NCBI GenBank assembly: GCA_025456225.1
Contig: JALOLB010000035.1
Coordinates: 1 to 36,134, forward strand
Length of the DNA stretch: 36,134 nt
Reading direction: 5' to 3'
Source of the DNA: Thermoanaerobaculaceae bacterium
Lineage (GTDB): Bacteria > Acidobacteriota > Thermoanaerobaculia > Thermoanaerobaculales > Thermoanaerobaculaceae
The notes below the pieces were generated by a model. It was not told the DNA's origin and searched no databases. It saw only the letters and a list, made by a program, of their open reading frames with translations. A program made the translations under genes and the position numbers. The stretch's first letter is position 1. Each line of letters begins with the position of its first letter. This document shows positions 15,153 to 23,901 of the stretch, piece by piece.

Positions 15153-16892
15153 TCAGCTCACCAGCGCTTCGAACTCGGCGCGGAACTTGGTGACCATCGC
15201 CTCGATGGGCATGGCGAACGCCTCTCCGGTCGGACAGAGAGTCGAGCCCTTGATCCGCCCGCACAACTGCAGGACGAGATCGATGTCGGCAGGCGTGCCG
15301 AGGCCCGAGACGATGCGCTCGAGCAGCTTCTCGACGGTGTGGGAGCCCTGTCGGCAGGGGGTGCACTGCCCGCAGGACTCGTGCGCATAGAAGCGGATGG
15401 CGCGCAGCGCCACCTCGGGGATGCTCGTGGTCTCGTTCATGACCATGATCCCCCCGGAGCCCAGCATCGTCCCCCTCTTCAGGCAGGAGTCGTAGTCCAG
15501 GGCGAGCCCCGCTGCCTCCCGGGCGGTGAGGATCGGGACCGACAGCCCGCCCACGATGACCGCCTTCAGCTCGCCGACCACACCTCCTGCCGCCTCGATC
15601 AGGGTCTCGAGGGGCGTGCCCAGGGGGTACTCGTAGGTCCCGGGGCGGCGCACGTGACCGGAGATGCCGAAGATCTTGGGGCCGAAGTTGTTGGCGGTTC
15701 CCATCCGCATGAACGCGGCGGCGCCGTGCTCGATGATGTAGGGCACGGAGGCGAGGGTCTCGACGTTGTTGACGATGGTCGGGCTGCCGTACAGCCCCAC
15801 CACCGCCGGGAACGGCGGCTTGAGGCGCGGGTTGCCGCGCTTGCCCTCGAGCGACTCGATGAGCGCCGTTTCCTCGCCGCAGACATAGGCGCCGGCCCCC
15901 AGGTGGACGATGATGTCGAGGGCGAAGCCGGAGCCCCTGATGCTCGTGCCGAGGAAGCCGTGGGCACGTGCCTGCTCGATGGCCCGTTCGAGGATGTCCG
16001 CGATCCAGGCGAACTCGCCGCGGATGTAGATGAAGGCGAGATTGGCACCGATCGCATAGGCCGAGATGGCCATCCCCTCGACCAGCAGGTGCGGGTCGAA
16101 CTCCATGATCTGCCGGTCCTTGAATGTGCCCGGCTCGCCCTCGTCGGCGTTGCACACCAGATAGGTGGGCTTGCCGGTCCCCCTGGCCAGGAACCCCCAC
16201 TTCACGCCGGCCGGGAACCCCGCGCCACCTCGCCCGCGAACGTTCGAGGCCTTGACCTCGGCGGCCACGGCCTCGGGCGTCATGCCGAGCGCCTTCTCGA
16301 GGGCCTTGTACCCCCCATCGGCGAGGTAGACCTCGATGTCGGCGGCGTTCGGCGTGCCCCGTCGAGCCAGCAGGACGTTGCACGTCGAGCCGAAGTGGGC
16401 CGGCGCCGGCAGGTCGGGCATCACGCCCCGCCGGAGGCTGGCGAGCAGCGCGTCGGTCCGCTCGGGGGTCATGCTCTCGAAGTAGCGGTCGTTCACCTGG
16501 ATGACCGGGCAGGTGCCGCAGGAGGCGAGGCACTCGACCGTCGACAGCGTGAAGAGGCCGTCAGGCGTCGTCTCGCCGACCTTGATGCCCAGCACCTTCT
16601 CGAGGTGCGCAACGATCGTCTGGGCCCCGGCCAGCATGGCCGGGATGTTGGTGTCGACCTGGAGGTGATACCTGCCCAGAGGCTTGCGCTGGAACATGGA
16701 GTAGTAGGTCTGAACGCCGTACGCCTCGGAGACGGGCACACCGATCAGCTCGGCGACGGCGGCCAGGTCCTCGGAGCCGACGAACCCCCCGTTGTGCCGC
16801 TGGACCAGGTGGAGCGCGGGCAGCAGGGCCGAGCGGCGGTCCGGGTACCGGGCGGCGATGCTCTCGATGGTCGTGATCAGCTCTTCTCGCAT
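15153..16892 (-). CDS. NAD-linked formate dehydrogenase beta subunit (NuoE-NuoF fusion)
   Basis: Diaphorase subunit that passes electrons between NAD(H) and FdhA. The 579-residue protein joins a NuoE-like thioredoxin-fold domain (1-155) to a NuoF-like flavoprotein (about 190-579). The NuoF part has the FMN loop RGRGGAGFPAGVKWGF, the NADH site CNADEGEPGTFKDR and the [4Fe-4S] ligands C507, C510, C513 and C553. There is no C-terminal ferredoxin extension as in many HydB-like proteins. The NuoE part is unusual: where the first two [2Fe-2S] cysteines belong it has D80 and A85 (VDTNIPA). The second pair is present as C121 and C125, with an extra C128. ATG at 16892 begins 17 nt after the fdhA stop. 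The layout resembles the fused beta subunit of Methylobacterium NAD-formate dehydrogenase. Confidence 0.93.
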   Translation of the reverse strand: MREELITTIESIAARYPDRRSALLPALHLVQRHNGGFVGSEDLAAVAELIGVPVSEAYGVQTYYSMFQRKPLGRYHLQVDTNIPAMLAGAQTIVAHLEKVLGIKVGETTPDGLFTLSTVECLASCGTCPVIQVNDRYFESMTPERTDALLASLRRGVMPDLPAPAHFGSTCNVLLARRGTPNAADIEVYLADGGYKALEKALGMTPEAVAAEVKASNVRGRGGAGFPAGVKWGFLARGTGKPTYLVCNADEGEPGTFKDRQIMEFDPHLLVEGMAISAYAIGANLAFIYIRGEFAWIADILERAIEQARAHGFLGTSIRGSGFALDIIVHLGAGAYVCGEETALIESLEGKRGNPRLKPPFPAVVGLYGSPTIVNNVETLASVPYIIEHGAAAFMRMGTANNFGPKIFGISGHVRRPGTYEYPLGTPLETLIEAAGGVVGELKAVIVGGLSVPILTAREAAGLALDYDSCLKRGTMLGSGGIMVMNETTSIPEVALRAIRFYAHESCGQCTPCRQGSHTVEKLLERIVSGLGTPADIDLVLQLCGRIKGSTLCPTGEAFAMPIEAMVTKFRAEFEALVS

Positions 16893-16909
16893 GATGTCAC
16901 CGCTCCGGC

Positions 16910-19609
16910 TCAGCCGCCCTGACTGGAGACGCGCTCCAGCCGGGCCGCGCACACCTTGAACTCGGGGATCTTGGCGATGGGGTCGAGGGCGTCGTTGGTG
17001 AGGGTGTTGGCCGCCGCCTCGGCGAAGTGGAACGGCACGAAGATCGAGCCGCGGGCCACCCGCTCGGTGACCATCGCGGTCGTCTCGATCCGGCCCCGCC
17101 GGGTCGCAACGATCACGCGGTCACCCGAAGCAATTCCGAGCTTGCGCGCCTCGTCCGGGTGCAGCTCCACGTGGCCGGTCTTGACCACGGCGTCGAGGAT
17201 GCTCGACCGCCGGGTCATGCTGCCGGTGTGGAAGTGCTCGTAGATCCGGCCGGTGGAGAGCACCAGGTCATACTCGACGTCAGGCTCCTCGGCGGGAGGC
17301 CGGTAGGCGATCGGCGTGAGCAGCGCCAGCCCGCGGGCGAACTTCCCGGCGTGCAGGAAGCGGGTGCCCGGGTGCTCCTCGGTGGGGCACGGCCACTGGA
17401 TCCCGACCTCGCGGATGCGGTCATACGTGATGCCGGCGTAGGACGGCGTGAGGTCGCGGATCTCCTGGAACAGCCCCTCGGGGGTGCGCGGGAAGGCGTG
17501 GCCGAACCGCGCCGCGAGATCGGCGATGATCTCATAGTCCTGCCGCACATTGCCCCACGGCTTGATGGCCGGGATCGAGAGCTGGACGCGGCGCTCGGTA
17601 TTGGAGAACGTTCCCAGCTTCTCGGCGAAGGTGACGCCCGGCAGCACCACGTCGGCGAGCAGGGCCGTCTCGGTCACGAAGATGTCCTGGACCACCAGGA
17701 AGTCGAGCTTGCGGAGGCCCTCCTCCACGTGGTGCAGGTTGGGGTCCGAGACCATCGGGTTCTCGCCCAGGATGTAGAGGGCGTGGATCTTCTCGCCGCA
17801 CTCCGGGATCATCTGGGTGAGCGTCATCCCCACCTTGTCGGACAACGGGGCGTTCCAGTACTTCGAGAACTTCTCCACGGCGGTCGGGTTGGTGACCGGC
17901 TGGTAGCCGGTGAAGACGTTGGGCAGCCCGCCCATGTCGCAGGCACCCTGGACGTTGTTCTGCCCGCGCAGCGGGTTGACGCCACCACCCTCGACCCCGA
18001 TGTTGCCGGTGATGAGCGCGAGGTTCACGCACGCCTTGACGTTGTCGACGCCGTGGCTGTGCTGCGTGATCCCCATGCAGTAGTAGAGCGCCCCGACCCC
18101 TGATGTGGCAAAGAGCCGCGCCGCAGCCTCGAGGTCGGCTGCCTTCACGCCCGTGAGCTCCTCGACCTTCTCCGGCGTGTAGAACTCCAGCGCCTTCCGG
18201 TACTCCTCGAAGCCCTCCGTACGCTCGCGGATGTAGTCGGCAGCCTCCCAGCCCTCGCGCAGGATGATGTGCTGCAGCCCGGACAGGAGCGCCACGTCCG
18301 AGCCATTGCGCTGCTGGAGCCAGATGTCCGCGAAGTCCACGAGGTCGATGCGTCGTGGGTCGCAGACGATGAGCCTGGCCCCGTGATGCTTGACCGCCTG
18401 CTTGAGCAGGGAGCCGAACACCGGGTGATTCCAGGTCGTGTTCGAACCGATGACGAGGATGACCTTCGCCTTGAGGACCTCGTCCATGCTGTTGGTCATT
18501 GCGCCAGAACCGAGCGTCGCGGCCAGACCGGCCACGGTGGAGCTATGTCAAAGTCTGGCACAGTGATCGATGTTGTTTGTCCCGATCACCGCCCGGGCGA
18601 ACCGCCCGAGCGCGTAGTTCTCCTCGTTGGAGACCTTGGCAGAGGTGAAGAAGCCGATCGAATCGGCGCCGTGCTGCTCCTTCGCGGCTTTCAACCGTTC
18701 CGCCACGAGGTCGAGCGCCTCGTCCCAGCTCGCCTCGACCAGCTCGCCGTCCCTGCGCACGAGCGGCGTGCGCAGCCGGTCCGGCGAGTCCACGAAGTCG
18801 AGGCCGAACCGACCCTTGATGCACAGCATGGCCTTGTTGGGCTGCCGCTCCCACTGGTTCTCGTGGGCCATGGCGAAGACGTAGCGGTTGTCCCTGGTGT
18901 GCAGGTCGATCTGGCAACCCACCCCGCAGTACGGGCAGGTGATCCTGGTCGCGGTCGTCTCGTGCGGCCGGATCTTCTGCTCCCGCGGTTGCCTGAGTAC
19001 CAGCGCCCCGACCGGGCACACCTGCACGCACTCGCCGCACTGCACGCAGGTCGAGTCGCCCATTGGCAGGTCGTCGTCGCAGACCACCCTGGCGTGGCTG
19101 CCCCGATAGGCGAACGCCAGGACCTCGTTGACCACCCCGTTCTGGCAGGCCTCCACGCAGCGGCCGCAGTGGATGCACTTGTCGGCCTCGCGCATGATCC
19201 CGGGCGAGGACAGGTCCTGCGGGGTCGGCTCCGACTCGATGAGAAACGACGGCCGCTCGACGCCCAAGTGATAGACCATGTCCTGCAGCTCGCAGGACGA
19301 GTTGGCCTGGCACGAGATGCAGTTGTGGTGGCCCTCCGCGAGCAGGAGGTCGACGACCATGCGTCGGGTCTCCATGACCTTGGGCGTGGCGGTGTGCACC
19401 ACCATGCCGTCCTTGACCGGCAAGGCGCACGACTCCTTGAGCCCGCGCAGGCCATCCACCTCCACCACGCAGGCGCGGCAGCGGCCGGCCTTGCCGGTCT
19501 TGGGGTGGTAGCACAGCGCCGGGATGTAGATGCCGGCGGCTCGCGCGGCGTCCAGGACCGTCTGTCCTGCGACAGCGTCCACGACACGTCCATCGATGGT
19601 CAGGTGCAC
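16910..19609 (-). CDS. fdhA: Formate dehydrogenase alpha subunit, selenocysteine-containing (Sec354)
   Basis: Mo/W-bis-MGD formate dehydrogenase catalytic subunit, 899 residues with an in-frame TGA at 18548-18550 read as Sec354 (CARL-U-HSSTV; homologues have Cys or Sec there). N-terminal NuoG-like part: [2Fe-2S] C33, C44, C47, C61; His-ligated [4Fe-4S] H94 or H95 with C97, C100, C106; two ferredoxin clusters C145-C148-C151 with C155, and C188-C191-C194 with C198. The catalytic part opens with its own [4Fe-4S] site C225, C228, C232, C263. Both sides of the TGA are in one frame and continuous with family sequence, so this is one gene, not two. GTG 19609 has GAGAGGGGG 6 nt upstream; TTG 19615 would abut that site. 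With FdhB it should interconvert formate + NAD+ and CO2 + NADH. Confidence 0.95.
18519..18550 (-). promoter_or_regulatory. Bacterial SECIS element with its UGA codon
   Basis: On the minus strand the UGA (18550-18548) is followed by 18 nt and then the loop GGUCU (18529-18525), the same spacing and loop as E. coli fdhF. The loop is closed by a 6-bp stem GUGGCC / GGCCGC (18530-18535 and 18519-18524) with one U-G pair at the place where E. coli has its bulged U. SelB would bind this hairpin. Confidence 0.9.
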
Positions 19610-19702
19610 GATCAACCCCCTCTCGCTCTTGTCGACCGGTGGCAGGTCCTGTCAGGAGCGGTACTTCGGATCGCGGTGGGCCTCGCCACACGCGCAACCC
19701 AC

Positions 19703-19739
19703 GATAAAGGAGGGGCCGTTCTTGTGTCAATTGTCACAA
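19703..19739 (-). promoter_or_regulatory. fdhA operon promoter with overlapping palindromic operator
   Basis: On the minus strand TTGACA (19730-19725), 16 nt, then TTTATC (19708-19703); TTATCG with 17 nt is the alternative -10. The -35 lies inside an 18-bp near-palindrome, plus-strand TTGTGTCAATTGTCACAA (19722-19739), symmetric in 16 of 18 bases. It fits CRP/FNR-family TGTGA-N6-TCACA with one mismatch and the Rex pattern TTGTGAA-N4-TTCACAA with a few. Overlap with the -35 favours repression. The leader to the GTG at 19609 is about 85 nt. Confidence 0.75.
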
Positions 19740-19803
19740 GCCCGAGGTTGCTCGACCGCTCGCGTCGGCTCGAGGTTGGTCGGTGCTGGTCGCACCACCC
19801 TGC

Positions 19804-20388
19804 TCACCGGTCCTCCTTCGGGCCGCCCGAGCCTCCGGCAATGAACTGGTGATACTCCCTGATCGTGTTGATGTTGCTGTACCAGCTCAGCGCCTCGCCG
19901 GACACGAAGCGCACCCGGAGGTGGCCAAACAGCTCGACGATGCGCCGGCCGCCGTGCTCCACGATGTCGCGGGCGACCGGCACCACGGTCTTGCGGTAGA
20001 CCGCAAGGAGCGGTTCCACCCGTCCATCCGGCAGGCGGGGAACGACGATGTCGTGATCGTCCGCCTCGGCGAGGAGGTGCAGGATGAACGGGCGATCGAG
20101 GATCGGGATGTCGCAGCCGGTGACGAAGCACAGCTCGTGCGAGGCCCGATTCACACAGGACAGGAGGCCCATCAGCGGTCCGACACCAGGCTTCTCGTCG
20201 GGGACCACGGGGAGGCCCAGAAAGGCGTACTTCTCCGGGTCGTTGGCACCGACGAGGCGTTCGGGGAAGAAGGCAAGCTGATCCGCGATGTGGCCGATCA
20301 TGGGACGTGAGCCGATCTTCAGCAGGCTCTTGTCCCGGCCCATCCGCAGGCTCCCGCCGCCAGCCAGGATCACCGCCGTCGCTCGCAC
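19804..20388 (-). CDS. mobA: Molybdenum cofactor guanylyltransferase MobA
   Basis: MobA joins GMP from GTP to molybdopterin to make the guanine dinucleotide cofactor that FdhA needs. The 194-residue protein begins MRATAVILAGGGSLRMGRDK, the nucleotide-binding loop of the family (residues 8-20). It also has VPDEKPGVGPLMGLLS and the metal-binding FVTGCDIP motif, then a short C-terminal part ending NINTIREY, all as in MobA. GTG at 20388 is chosen because family homology begins there. TATGAT ends 6 nt upstream and no ribosome site is present, so it is probably leaderless. It lies directly upstream of fdhA in the same direction, though fdhA has its own promoter 64 nt or more beyond the mobA stop. 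Confidence 0.93.
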   Translation of the reverse strand: MRATAVILAGGGSLRMGRDKSLLKIGSRPMIGHIADQLAFFPERLVGANDPEKYAFLGLPVVPDEKPGVGPLMGLLSCVNRASHELCFVTGCDIPILDRPFILHLLAEADDHDIVVPRLPDGRVEPLLAVYRKTVVPVARDIVEHGGRRIVELFGHLRVRFVSGEALSWYSNINTIREYHQFIAGGSGGPKEDR

Positions 20389-20394
20389 GACCCG

Positions 20395-20400
20395 ATCATA
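20395..20400 (-). promoter_or_regulatory. -10 box of leaderless mobA
   Basis: TATGAT on the minus strand, 6 nt before the GTG start. The expected transcription start falls on the start codon. Confidence 0.5.
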
Positions 20401-20434
20401 GCTCCACGATGTGGCCGCCATGCCCCAGAGCAGA

Positions 20435-20461
20435 CCACCCCCCCGGAGGCCGGGGGGGTGG
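20435..20461. terminator. 12-bp G/C hairpin between BNR gene and mobA
   Basis: Perfect stem CCACCCCCCCGG / CCGGGGGGGTGG with a 3-nt AGG loop, 45 nt beyond the stop of the BNR protein gene. The run after it on the minus strand (TCTGCTCT) is only weakly T-rich. Confidence 0.6.
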
Positions 20462-20506
20462 GGAAGCTACCAACTGCAAGCTGTGCACAAGGAGCTGCAG
20501 GCTTTG

Positions 20507-23500
20507 CTACTCCTTGGTCCACGACGGGAAACGACCCGGGGTGTAGGGCGCCCCGGCCTTCTCCATGGCTGCCTCGAGGTTCTTCAGGTCACTCTCCACG
20601 AGCACCCGGAGGTCCTTGAGGTTCCCCTCGAAGAGCTCGGATGCCACCGCCAGGTTCTGCTCCTGGGTGCCGGTGGCCGCCGACGTGGAGGCCCAGAGCG
20701 TGTAGACGACGCCCTGCGCCCGGCCCACGACGGACGGGGGCACGGGCTCGTTGCGCCCGGCGATGACGCGATCGCCGCGCAGCACGAGGTCGAGCTGCCG
20801 CAGCCGGGCCTGGATGGACCTCGCCTGGGTGGTCAGCTCCGGTGGTGCGGTGGGGGTGTCGCGCAGGGCGATCTGGATGAGCTTGAGCCGGGTCTGCACG
20901 TCCTTCACGACCTCGACGGCACCCAGCACGGCGCGCTGGAGGCGGGCCGCCTTCTTCTGGAAGGCGAGCAGCGCGGGGCGGTCGGAGGCGGGCAGCGTGG
21001 CGAGGCCCAGCGGCACGACCTCGAAGCGCTGGGATCCGGCGATCGGTGTGAGCACCCCGTCCACCCGGGTCGCGAGGCTCACCTGGTAGGTCCCGGGCAC
21101 CACGAACGGCCCCTGGTCCGGGAAGTCCCAGGGGTCCTTCTCCTCGGAGTCCTCCTTGGCCGGGGTGGAGGCGGGGAACCGCAGGTCCCAGGCCACCCGG
21201 TGGAAGCCCTTCTTGACCGGGCCTTCGAGGCGCCGGACGACATGGCCATCGCTGTCGGTGACGGTGAGGACGACGGCGGGCTTGGCCTCCCAGGCCTCGG
21301 CGCGCAGCTCGTCCTTGCTGGGGTACGGCGCCACCTTGCCGTCCTTCTCGGCCTGCTTCTCGCGGTCGTGGCGCAGGTCCTTGCGGGTCTTGAGCTCGTC
21401 CTTGAGGTAGTAGGTGAAGACGGCGCCGAAGGGCGGGTTGTCGGCGGTGTAGAAGGCGTCGCCGAGCGAGGCCTTGCCGCGGCCGCCGAGCTGCTGCTTC
21501 TCGATGAAGGCGAGGGCCGTCCGGGTCGGGAACAGCGCGACCGGCTGCTCGAGGGTGGCGCGGGTCAGGTCGCGCAGCGCCGTGTAGTCGTCGAGGACGT
21601 AGAAGCCGCGACCGAAGGTGCCGAGGACGAGGTCCCCCTCGCGCTCCTGGATGGCCAGGTCGCGCACGGCGATGGTCGGCAGACCACCGGTCAGCTTGAC
21701 CCAGCGCGCCCCGCCGTCGAGGGTGAAGTAGACGCCGAATTCGCCTCCCACAAAGATCAGGCCAGGGGCTTTCGGGTCCTCCGCCAGGGCGACAATGACC
21801 TCGCCGGCCGGCAGGTCCCCGGCGATCGAGGCCCAGCTCCTGCCACGATCGGTGGACCTCAGGACGTAGGGCTTGAAGTCGCCCATCTTGTGGTTGTCGA
21901 ACGTCGCGTAGACGGTGTCCGGCGCATGCCGGGAGGCCTCGAGGCGGCTCACGTAGGTGCGGTCGGGCACGCCGGGAAATGTCTCGACCCTGCGCCAGGC
22001 CTTGCCCCCGTCCTCGCTGACCTGCACCAGGCCGTCGTCGGTGCCCACGTAGAGCAGGCCCTCGACCAGCGGCGACTCGGAGAGCGACACGATGTTGCCG
22101 TAGAACGACGTCGAGGCGTTCTTCGCGACGGCGTCGGCGGGCCACACCTTGTCCATGACCTTGAGCTGGTTGCGGTCGATCTGCCGGGAGAGGTCGCCGG
22201 AGACCGCGACCCAGTGGCTGCCGCGGTCGTCACTGCGGTACAGCCGCTGGGACGCGAAGTAGAGCCGGGTCGGGGAGTGGGGCGAGATGATCAGCGGCGA
22301 GTCCCAGTTCCAGCGGTTGGGCGCGTCGTCGCGGCCCTCCTGGGGCTGGATGTCGATCGACTCGCCCGAGGCGCGGTCGTAGCGGACGAGGCCGCCGTGC
22401 TGCGACTCGGCGTAGACGATGTTGGGGTTGGTGGGCTCGATGCGGCTCACGAAGCCGTCGCCGCCGTTGGTGAAGAACCAGTCGGTGTTGACGATGCCCG
22501 ACGCCGAGGTGGTGCGGGACGGGCCACCCATGGAGTTGTTGTCCTGGGTGCCGCCGTAGATGAAGTAGAACGGCTTCGAGGTGTCCACGGCGACGCGGTA
22601 GAACTGGGTGACCGGGAGGTTCTCCTTGAAGTCCCAGGTCTTGCCGAGGTCCCAGGTCTCGTACAGACCGCCGTCGCACCCCACCCGCCAGTGGGTGGTG
22701 TCGGCGGGGTCGATCCACATGGCGTGGTTGTCGACGTGCTTGGTCTTCTCGCCGACCTTGGTGAAGGTCTTGCCTCCATCCTCGGAGACGTGCAGCCAGG
22801 TGTCCATGGAGTACAGCCGGTCCACGTCCTTCGGGTCGGCGAACAGCTCGTTGTAGTACTGGCCCGAGGTGGAGGTGTACTTGCTGCGGCGCTCCCAGGA
22901 CTCGCCGCGGTTCTGTGACCGGAACACGCCGCCCTCCTCCAGTGCCGCGTCGACGATGGCGTAGAGCACGTCCGGGTTGGCCCCCGAGATGGCGAGGCCG
23001 ATGCGTCCCTTGTCCACCTTGGGCAGGCCGCTGTCCACCTTGCGCCAGGTCTTGCCGGCGTCGGTGGACTTGTAGATCGTCGACTCGGGACCGCCGTTGA
23101 TGAGCGTCCACACGTGCCGGCGGCGCTGGTAGGCGGAGGCGTACAGCACGTCGGGGTCGCGGGGGTCGAAGAGGACCTCGCTGATCCCCGTGTTCGGGCT
23201 CACGGAGAGGATGGCGGTCCAGGTCTGGCCGCCGTCGGTGGTCTTGTACAGGCCACGGTCGCCGCCGGGCGCCCACAGCGGTCCCTGGGCCGCCACGTAG
23301 ACGACGTTGGAGTCGCGTGGGTCGACGAGGATCATGCCGATGTGCTCGGACTTCGCGAGCCCCATCTTCTTCCAGGACGTGCCGCCGTCGAGGGACTTGT
23401 ACACTCCGTCCCCCCAGCCCACCGAGCGCTGGGAGTTGTTCTCACCCGATCCCACCCACACCACGAAGGGGTTGTTGGGGTCGAGGGTCACGCAGCCGAT

Positions 23501-23800
23501 CGAGTAGGATCCCTGATCGTCGAAGACCGGCGTGAAGGTGGTCCCCGAGTTGACGGTCTTCCACACCCCGCCCGAGGACACGACGACGTAGTACTCGGCC
23601 GGGTTGGCGGGATTCACCGCCAGGTCGCCGATACGGCCCGAGGCGATGGCCGGGCCCACGGAGCGGAAGGCGAGCCCCGCGAACGTCTCGGACGAGAGCA
23701 GCTCGTCCTTCTTGGGCTCCTCCTTGGTCGCCGGCTTCTCCGCCCAGGCGGGCGCCGCCAGCAGGGTTGCAGCCAGGGTCAAGACAGACAGGTATCGCAT
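20507..23800 (-). CDS. Large secreted BNR/sortilin-like beta-propeller protein
   Basis: Exported protein of 1097 residues. A signal peptide (residues 1-20, ending APAWA before E) follows ATG 23800, which has GGAGGAGAGG just upstream. Repeated Asp-box motifs fill residues about 40-720: GVWKTVNSGTTF, GVYKSLDGGTSW, GLYKTTDGGQTW, TIYKSTDAGKTW, GVFRSQNRGESW, LHVSEDGGKTF, LVQVSEDGGKAW and VLRSTDRGRSW. These mark BNR/VPS10 (sortilin-like) propellers. After about 750 comes a region like the C-terminal part of such proteins: a Lys/Glu-rich segment, a beta-sandwich-like stretch (VVLTVTDSDGHVVRRLEG) and a helical tail. The family is common in Acidobacteria and Bacteroidetes with no firm biochemical role; annotation as glycosyl hydrolase would rest on the Asp boxes alone. 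No catalytic residues can be assigned. Confidence 0.85.
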   Translation of the reverse strand: MRYLSVLTLAATLLAAPAWAEKPATKEEPKKDELLSSETFAGLAFRSVGPAIASGRIGDLAVNPANPAEYYVVVSSGGVWKTVNSGTTFTPVFDDQGSYSIGCVTLDPNNPFVVWVGSGENNSQRSVGWGDGVYKSLDGGTSWKKMGLAKSEHIGMILVDPRDSNVVYVAAQGPLWAPGGDRGLYKTTDGGQTWTAILSVSPNTGISEVLFDPRDPDVLYASAYQRRRHVWTLINGGPESTIYKSTDAGKTWRKVDSGLPKVDKGRIGLAISGANPDVLYAIVDAALEEGGVFRSQNRGESWERRSKYTSTSGQYYNELFADPKDVDRLYSMDTWLHVSEDGGKTFTKVGEKTKHVDNHAMWIDPADTTHWRVGCDGGLYETWDLGKTWDFKENLPVTQFYRVAVDTSKPFYFIYGGTQDNNSMGGPSRTTSASGIVNTDWFFTNGGDGFVSRIEPTNPNIVYAESQHGGLVRYDRASGESIDIQPQEGRDDAPNRWNWDSPLIISPHSPTRLYFASQRLYRSDDRGSHWVAVSGDLSRQIDRNQLKVMDKVWPADAVAKNASTSFYGNIVSLSESPLVEGLLYVGTDDGLVQVSEDGGKAWRRVETFPGVPDRTYVSRLEASRHAPDTVYATFDNHKMGDFKPYVLRSTDRGRSWASIAGDLPAGEVIVALAEDPKAPGLIFVGGEFGVYFTLDGGARWVKLTGGLPTIAVRDLAIQEREGDLVLGTFGRGFYVLDDYTALRDLTRATLEQPVALFPTRTALAFIEKQQLGGRGKASLGDAFYTADNPPFGAVFTYYLKDELKTRKDLRHDREKQAEKDGKVAPYPSKDELRAEAWEAKPAVVLTVTDSDGHVVRRLEGPVKKGFHRVAWDLRFPASTPAKEDSEEKDPWDFPDQGPFVVPGTYQVSLATRVDGVLTPIAGSQRFEVVPLGLATLPASDRPALLAFQKKAARLQRAVLGAVEVVKDVQTRLKLIQIALRDTPTAPPELTTQARSIQARLRQLDLVLRGDRVIAGRNEPVPPSVVGRAQGVVYTLWASTSAATGTQEQNLAVASELFEGNLKDLRVLVESDLKNLEAAMEKAGAPYTPGRFPSWTKE

Positions 23801-23901
23801 CCTCTCCTCCTCCACTCACTCGTACGTACGCCACTCGACAAGGTTGGCGCTCTCATCCGAACCACGCGTTGCCCACCCGGCTTCCACCGGGCGCAGCAGT
23901 C

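Noticed and set aside
18535..18550. Stop codon splitting fdhA into two genes or marking a pseudogene
   Set aside because: Both sides are in the same frame and family-continuous, the TGA is at the known Sec/Cys site, and a SECIS hairpin follows at the right distance.
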